Source of the DNA: Cladocopium goreaui
Lineage: Eukaryota; Sar; Dinophyceae; Suessiales; Symbiodiniaceae
Length of the DNA stretch: 64,000 bases
Direction: 5' to 3'
Assembly (NCBI GenBank): GCA_947184155.2
Contig: CAMXCT020002702.1
Span: 9,466 to 73,465, forward strand
Shown: piece after piece, positions 58,650-64,000 of the stretch
Position numbering within the stretch: the stretch's first letter is position 1
How the letters are laid out: the number at the start of each line of letters is the position of its first letter
Notes under the pieces: generated by a model
What the model was told of the DNA's origin: nothing
The model's database searches: none
Seen by the model: only the letters and a program-made list of their open reading frames with translations
Program-made: the position numbers and the translations under genes

Positions 58650-61010
58650 AACCACAAGCCATTCCTAGTTTTACCAGAAATGGATGGGATAGACATGAGT
58701 TCTGGTCTTTACTACACAAAAAATGATGCAGCTGGGCAGTACTCTGCTGGGTCGCTGGGTCCTTGTAGCGCTTCTTCGTTGCCTCCACGCCCTCTGCCCC
58801 TCCGCTGGGATACATAAAGTCCGGCAGGGTCGCAAGGATCTTCTCCTGTCACAGCGACATTCCAAACGGCACTTCCGACAGCACACAGTGGTATTCGCAT
58901 GAAGTTGGTACCCCATGAAAAGAGTCTGCAGTCTCTGCTGGTGGCATGGTATGCAGTTTCAACTCACCGGAAAACTACAAGTTGCAGTACTTCAATGGGA
59001 TTAATCCACCAATACAAAGCCCTTGCAAAGAGCTACCGTGTCATCCGCGCTTGCGAGATGTCACCATGCTGTCCTCGTCTCGCTTGGCAAACATCTCGCC
59101 CAGAGTAGCCATCCTGCTGTGCACAAACGCTGAAGATGAATAGTGTATTGTTGGATGGGAATCACATATGTAAGCCACCATTTGTTGTAAACTCAAAGGT
59201 TATATTCGTTAGTATTGGTTATATTTATATATTATATATAAATGGTTCAAATAGCGATTGAAATTCCAGTCATTGGTTATACTAATTGATACAAATATTG
59301 GTAAACCCAAAGGTCACTGGTTGAATCCTGGTCAGAGAAAATCCAAGCCAATCCAAGCACTGACTTTGCTATACCGATTATACCCACATCAGATCAGTTG
59401 GCAGCGGCGTGTCCTTTTTTGGATTTTGCCCCCGGATTCGGTGCTGGCAAAGTCTGGAGCCATAAACAGGTGGCAATTCCTCAAACGCAACATGCGGATG
59501 GCCCCATGTTGAAGAATTATGTACAAGCTCCATCAGTTTTCTGTATATCCCACCTCAAACTCTCATAAAATTATATAAGAATCGTATGTGGCAATCAGTG
59601 GCAACTCAACAGATGTTGCTCCAAGATTCAGAATCATCACGCCCGACAACATCGACCTGGCAAGCCAGACTGCTTTGGGTCCAAACCTCTCATCAGTTGC
59701 GTGTGCTGGACAATGGCAACATCCTTTCATTGACCTGGATTCTTGGAGTCTGTATGCTGTGAGCTTTTCTGCTAGGTGCAGCCTTCCATTTTAGGCTTCT
59801 GACTCCTTCCAAGAGAAACACCGGACTGAGATGTAGTCCCACCTGTACTGCCACGCCAGTGGAACGCCAGAACCAAAGGTGCTGTCCACAAGCCTTGGAA
59901 TCATCGCTGATCAGGAGATCTCCAGCTTCCGAGATTTCGGCATCAAGATCTTCAGCTTTCCAAATAGAAGTTCCCCCGTCACACCACCTTCCCAAAGTTA
60001 GGCTATCCAAAAATAGGGTACACAAAAATCTATAAAAATCTAGTGCTTCATCATACAATTCTGTTCCATGAATGGCCTAAAAAAATGCCATGTTTCCAAT
60101 GACCACCTCCACTTCCATCGCGACAGCGACGGGGACCACGCCAAGGTGCAGGAAATTTCCACCCAGCTCTGGGAGCAACGCATTGGTCAAGGAGGTCAAC
60201 TCATGGAGCAGATCTTTGGGATCACCTGATCCAAATCACTGGTAAGTGATGGTTAGTCATAAGTAACTAATGATTTTTAACCTGACATAAGTCACTTATA
60301 TTAATTACTAGTCATTAGTTCATATATATATATATATAAGTGATTTTTCGAAGATGTTTGGAACAGATCATCGGTAAAAGAAACATATCAAGGATACTGA
60401 TTTTTGGAACTGGTGTTTTCATGTTTTTTCACCGAATAGTTAAATAATATATGCATATGAACCTCCATGAGCAACCATGAGCATTAAGAACTGAACCAAT
60501 GTTCCAACGACTAGAAATGAGGTTATGGAATGTATTGATGGATTGATATTCATCCAACAACTATATTGGGGGTGCACATTCGTTTTCATCCAACAACTGA
60601 TAATGACAATAGAGGTTTCAGAACCAACATCCGCGTCCAAACAGTGGACTAGCAGACGCCCCACATGAGGCTGCAGCAGGCTGGAGCTGGCTCCCCAAAG
60701 CGTGAAACCAATCCTGAAACCAGTAATTTATTCACAGACTTCTGACCATATATAATATATATATAATATACATATTAATAATTATATATATATATTCTAA
60801 TCATTATTCTGAACCACTTGTAAAATCGATTCTGGAATCAAAAAACTAGTTGCTCTTGACTCCTCAAAGAAGCTTGTCCTCAAAGTCTCACCCAAAGGCA
60901 TATTTTGCTGCTTGGAAGAATATAATATGTGCTGCGAACTTGATGCTAGTGAAAAGTACTTTGGTGCATCCATCTTAATGTTCCGGAATGTCAACCCCAA
61001 TGAACTCTGT
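58650..61010 (-). CDS. Candidate exons between the two duplicated sets
   Basis: Open stretches on the minus strand: 58735-58850 (EKILATLPDFMYPSGGAEGV), about 59045-59110 (TLGEMFAKRDEDSMVTSRKR), about 59770-59980 (KAEDLDAEISEAGDLLISDD), about 60090-60220 (LLHELTSLTNALLPELGGNF) and 60797-61000 (KYFSLASSSQHILYSS). A plus-strand alternative at 59370-59550 (SDQLAAACPFLDFAPGFGAG) also looks protein-like. Not chained. Confidence 0.4.
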
Positions 61011-61907
61011 TTGACTATAATAGTGTTTCATAGATAGGAGTGTTCCCCCGAAGCGTGATACCACAATACAGGAGCAAGTACCCCCAAGGATCAACAGCCC
61101 AGGGGTCAAAATCCATCCCCACGCCTGTTTCAAGGCAAGCAGAGCTTATACTGTCCTGCACAACAAGGCCCAAGGCTGTTAGTCAGCTGCTTTGATCCTC
61201 CACACTTGGCTCAAGTCAAGGTTTAAGCACAGTTCAAGGATAGTTTCGGGATAGTTTGGTCAAGGCTTGTTTTAAGACCAAACAAATCAAACAAGTTCCA
61301 AAGTTAAGTATCCAAACTAGTTCCAAATACGAGTACCATAGACATCTAGACATTTGCCTGGCATGGAATGACGCACCTCCATGATGGCCCAAATCTTCAC
61401 TCGCAATCTTTTCACCTGAGGCACTGCTCGCCAGACTCGGTGATCAGTCGCTGATGGTAATCATGGTACTAACACTGCAACCCTTGGTTGGGATGAAACA
61501 ACGGTGTTCAACCTCAAAGGGAAAAAACAAAAAAAAACTTCCACCAGCCATCACCAGCCAAAGAAAAAGATGGTTGAAGAGTCACAACTTCCACCAGCTG
61601 CAATTGAGGATCCCAGGTCTTCAAGGCCGGGAGTTGCAGTTCAAAAGGAATGAACCGAGGAAGCCTTGGAGCTGGACGAAACTAGGGGCATTTTGAGGTA
61701 TTCGGGTAGCCATTTCTGGACGAATTTTGATGTTGTGTCTTTCACTCATGCTGAAGCTCAAGTGCAAGATCTGTTTTTAGCTCTGTTGCAACACATCGAA
61801 ATGACACATTAGATGATGCTGACAAGCCAAGGTTGCCAATGCCCTCTGTGGTTTTGTGGGTTCTGCCCAGTGCATCTGCTGGGCTAAACAAATCCAAGGC
61901 ACCCCAA

Positions 61908-62270
61908 GTAGAGAATGTTAGCCGTGGCCGGGCCAGACTCCGGCGCAATGACGTGGATGGGACGCTGATCTTCACACGCGAAGACATTGGTCACCTGTAG
62001 ATGCTGCTGGCTTGGGGGGGTTGAACACTTTTTCGGCAGAAGTCTGGGATTCATCTGCGATTTGTACAGGGATTTCACCAGCAAAAATTGGGAGATTCAC
62101 CCACTCTGTGGGCCGTTGGAACAAACCCGCAACTGGCAGGGGCTGTGATTCAGAACAGCAGTACAGGGTCGCTCTGGCACCTCACAGCGAAGCTCGGGCA
62201 ACGGCACCAAGGTCTGCACAAAGCAGGCGATTTGATCCAGAACTTCTTGTCCTGTCGCTGGGGTCAGATG
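61908..62270 (-). CDS. Two exons of an unrecognised protein
   Basis: Exon about 62207-62270 encodes GQEVLDQIACFVQTLVPLPE with a GT donor following CTGTGAG. Exon about 61908-61994 starts after TCTACAG and encodes VTNVFACEDQRPIHVIAPES. They follow the copy-2 exons in the same orientation. Confidence 0.5.
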
Positions 62271-62769
62271 TCAATGTCGGTCCCTCAGGTCTTGTACCGT
62301 GTCTTATCCTTTACTCTCCGTGACCAGATTCTGTGGAAATGCGAACGTCTCCAGAATCGTGTGGACTCTGAAGCACGGCCAAGATCTTCCAAAAAGCAAA
62401 CGTACAAACGGCCCTCTACTTTTTGGAAACAAAAATTCAAGCAGGAGGACAAGTTGATACGTGTGAAACGCATAGAGGCCACGGGATTAGCTACTTACAA
62501 CATGAATATCCTGTTTCAAGTGATTTGCATCAGGCTGTAGTCCACTAATAGATATTACTCACCAGTTTTATAGTGTGCCCGCATGGTTTTGTGAGTCTAC
62601 CACGCGCCATTTTGGAATTCCATTTTGATCTTTCGGCCTTCCCCCTGCATCTTAAGGGGATTCTAATCCTTCTCAGCCGAATCCAAGTTGGGTGAGCTGT
62701 TCCTCTCATGGTTCACAGTCTGAGGAGTCTATGTCTATTTCAATCTGTGCCCGGCAATACTCCAGGAGG

Positions 62770-63970
62770 GGCCTTCCAGGGGCCAAGACCATTTGCTGGA
62801 ACTGATGAACCTCCAGTGAGCGACTCTGGCGAAGACATGTTTAGCTCCGACTGCAATTGGAGGGAACTGGACCCTTGGAAACTGAACTCAACTTTATGAA
62901 CTGGGTACGGGTCAAAATGATTGGACCTCTGGAAAAATGGATGGTTTCATAACAAACATGACCGATTGTGTGGGTCCATGGGTATCCCAGTGACTTGACC
63001 CTCTACCCTCGCATCTGAGTCAAGTAGCTCCAATTTGGAGCCAGCCATGATCTGATTCAGACGTTGCATTGACTCGCTGACCACCACCAATGGTGCCTGC
63101 CGCGAACGGAATCTGCAAAGATGCTGGTTCACAATCTCCAATCTCCCATTGGTACTTCATCCGATAGACCACAGCAGGAAACTCCCCATGTTGCAAAGGC
63201 AAAGCATCCCCATGTCATGGCGGATTTTCCAGTGCCAGACCCTCAGACCCTCAGCCCCAAGCGCCTGATCGCTACATGCTAAGACCACAGGAGGCGATCC
63301 CAGCGGCCATTCCTGCAGGAAACACACCGTGGAAGGTGCCCCTCCTTCCCATGAAACTGCCTAAAGCACAGGGAATTACCCATCACAAGTGCCTAACTCA
63401 GAAATCTCACAACCTCATCTTGCAACAAGGTCAGATGTCTAAAGTATCTCTACCTCTTGGATCCTCTTGGCACTTGCAACAAAGGTTTCCCTGCCATATC
63501 TTTTGATCCAATCTCGTCCCAATCTTCCCAGCATCGCAACTCGCCTCCAAGCCGGTGAAAATCTTCGTCAAATTTTCAAAGTTCCAGCTGGGCCTTGGCG
63601 AAAAAGAAAACAGGTGACCGGACCCTGGTAGGAACTTGCATCCTGGTTCCAGCTGAGACCTAGACCCAAGTCCAATGTGTCACTCCGCACAAATATATTG
63701 ACTTATGAACCAACCAATCAATCAACCAGAGGTCATTCACGCAGTAGTGTTTCTAAACTCCAACCAGTTTCTTGGGTGCGGTATCCCAAGATAGAATGTG
63801 TGAGAGGTGAACATCATCATGTCTGAAAGACCGGCAAACAATGGACTGGTACAAGATAGACTCAGACCTGTAACCGGGCACGAGCGCTTGCCCAGTACCT
63901 CCGAAATGGGATAGCAGTAGGATCCAAATCTCTCGGTTCCATCTGGAGTTCGCCAAGAGGCTGCAACGCA
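62770..63970 (-). CDS. Copy 2 of the duplicated exon set, unknown protein
   Basis: Minus-strand exons: about 63910-63970 (counterpart of 58.4 kb at DNA level), 63265-63312 (EWPLGSPPVVLACSDQ, exactly 16 codons after TTTCCTGCAG), about 63010-63096 (APLVVVSESMQRLN and GSKLELLDSDARVEG) and about 62775-62830 (WRFISSSKWSWPLEG). The 168-bp intron 63097-63264 is GC-AG. The set runs toward the right window edge, so the gene's 5' end is probably outside. Confidence 0.55.
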
Positions 63971-64000
63971 GAAAGTCTCCAAAAGTTTTCCGAAGCTCCC

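Noticed and set aside
1..64000. Copies of the dinoflagellate spliced-leader sequence or SL RNA genes
   Set aside because: I looked for the CCGTAGCCATTTTGGCTCAAG-type word and saw only short chance fragments (for example around 24308).
1..64000. tRNA and rRNA genes, bacterial operons
   Set aside because: No cloverleaf with conserved GTTCRANNC box and no rRNA core words were recognised; no ribosome-binding sites or tightly packed reading frames.

Overview
The window looks like nuclear DNA of a dinoflagellate, most like the Suessiales/Symbiodiniaceae. Genes are broken into exons of about 30-190 bp separated by introns of 150 bp to more than 1 kb. Intron donors are mostly GC, with GT and GA also used, and the first base after the AG acceptor is usually G. 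Every confidently identified gene lies on the minus strand. Simple repeats, satellites and short inverted-repeat elements fill the rest. There are no Shine-Dalgarno sites, operons, rRNA, tRNA or CRISPR arrays. Most long open frames here are artefacts of repeats; the real exons are short. I joined exons by hand, using family similarity, reading phase and splice sites.

Layout, left to right. 0-2 kb: polypyrimidine repeat and AT-rich DNA, no supported gene. 2-7 kb (minus): a Frag1/DRAM/Sfk1-like membrane protein. 8.4-11 kb (minus): a gene starting at 11031 that encodes repeats of an LNGQ...LKPENL domain. 13-19.3 kb: a repeat zone with a 2.1-kb foldback built of mirrored minisatellites, a 1.45-kb array of AGTGTRR heptamers, and further tandem duplications. 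21.1-23.7 kb (minus): two well-supported coding exons of unknown function. 23.96-27.8 kb (minus): a DGAT2-family acyltransferase, the last step of triacylglycerol synthesis. 28.5-34 kb: a satellite of 75-bp monomers with higher-order repeats and intron-like spacers, bracketed by a 36-bp inverted repeat. 34.2-42 kb (minus): many exons of one or more unrecognised, partly membrane-spanning proteins, with 104-131-bp inverted-repeat elements between them. 42.9-47.25 kb (minus): ribosomal protein L15, eleven exons recovered with consistent phase. 48-51 kb (minus): exons of an unrecognised gene. 51.7-55 kb: the only fair plus-strand exon candidates. 55.9-64 kb (minus): exons of a protein family present as two diverged copies about 5.5-6 kb apart, whose intron positions differ.

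The genes do not form a pathway. RPL15 is a ribosome component, DGAT2 acts in lipid storage at the ER, and the Frag1-like protein is an integral membrane protein. What unites the window is genome architecture: one-directional gene order, relaxed splice donors, micro-exons, and heavy invasion by tandem and foldback repeats. I found no new enzymatic or defence system. The most unusual items are the mirrored foldback, the intron-bearing satellite, and the paralogous exons with shifted introns.
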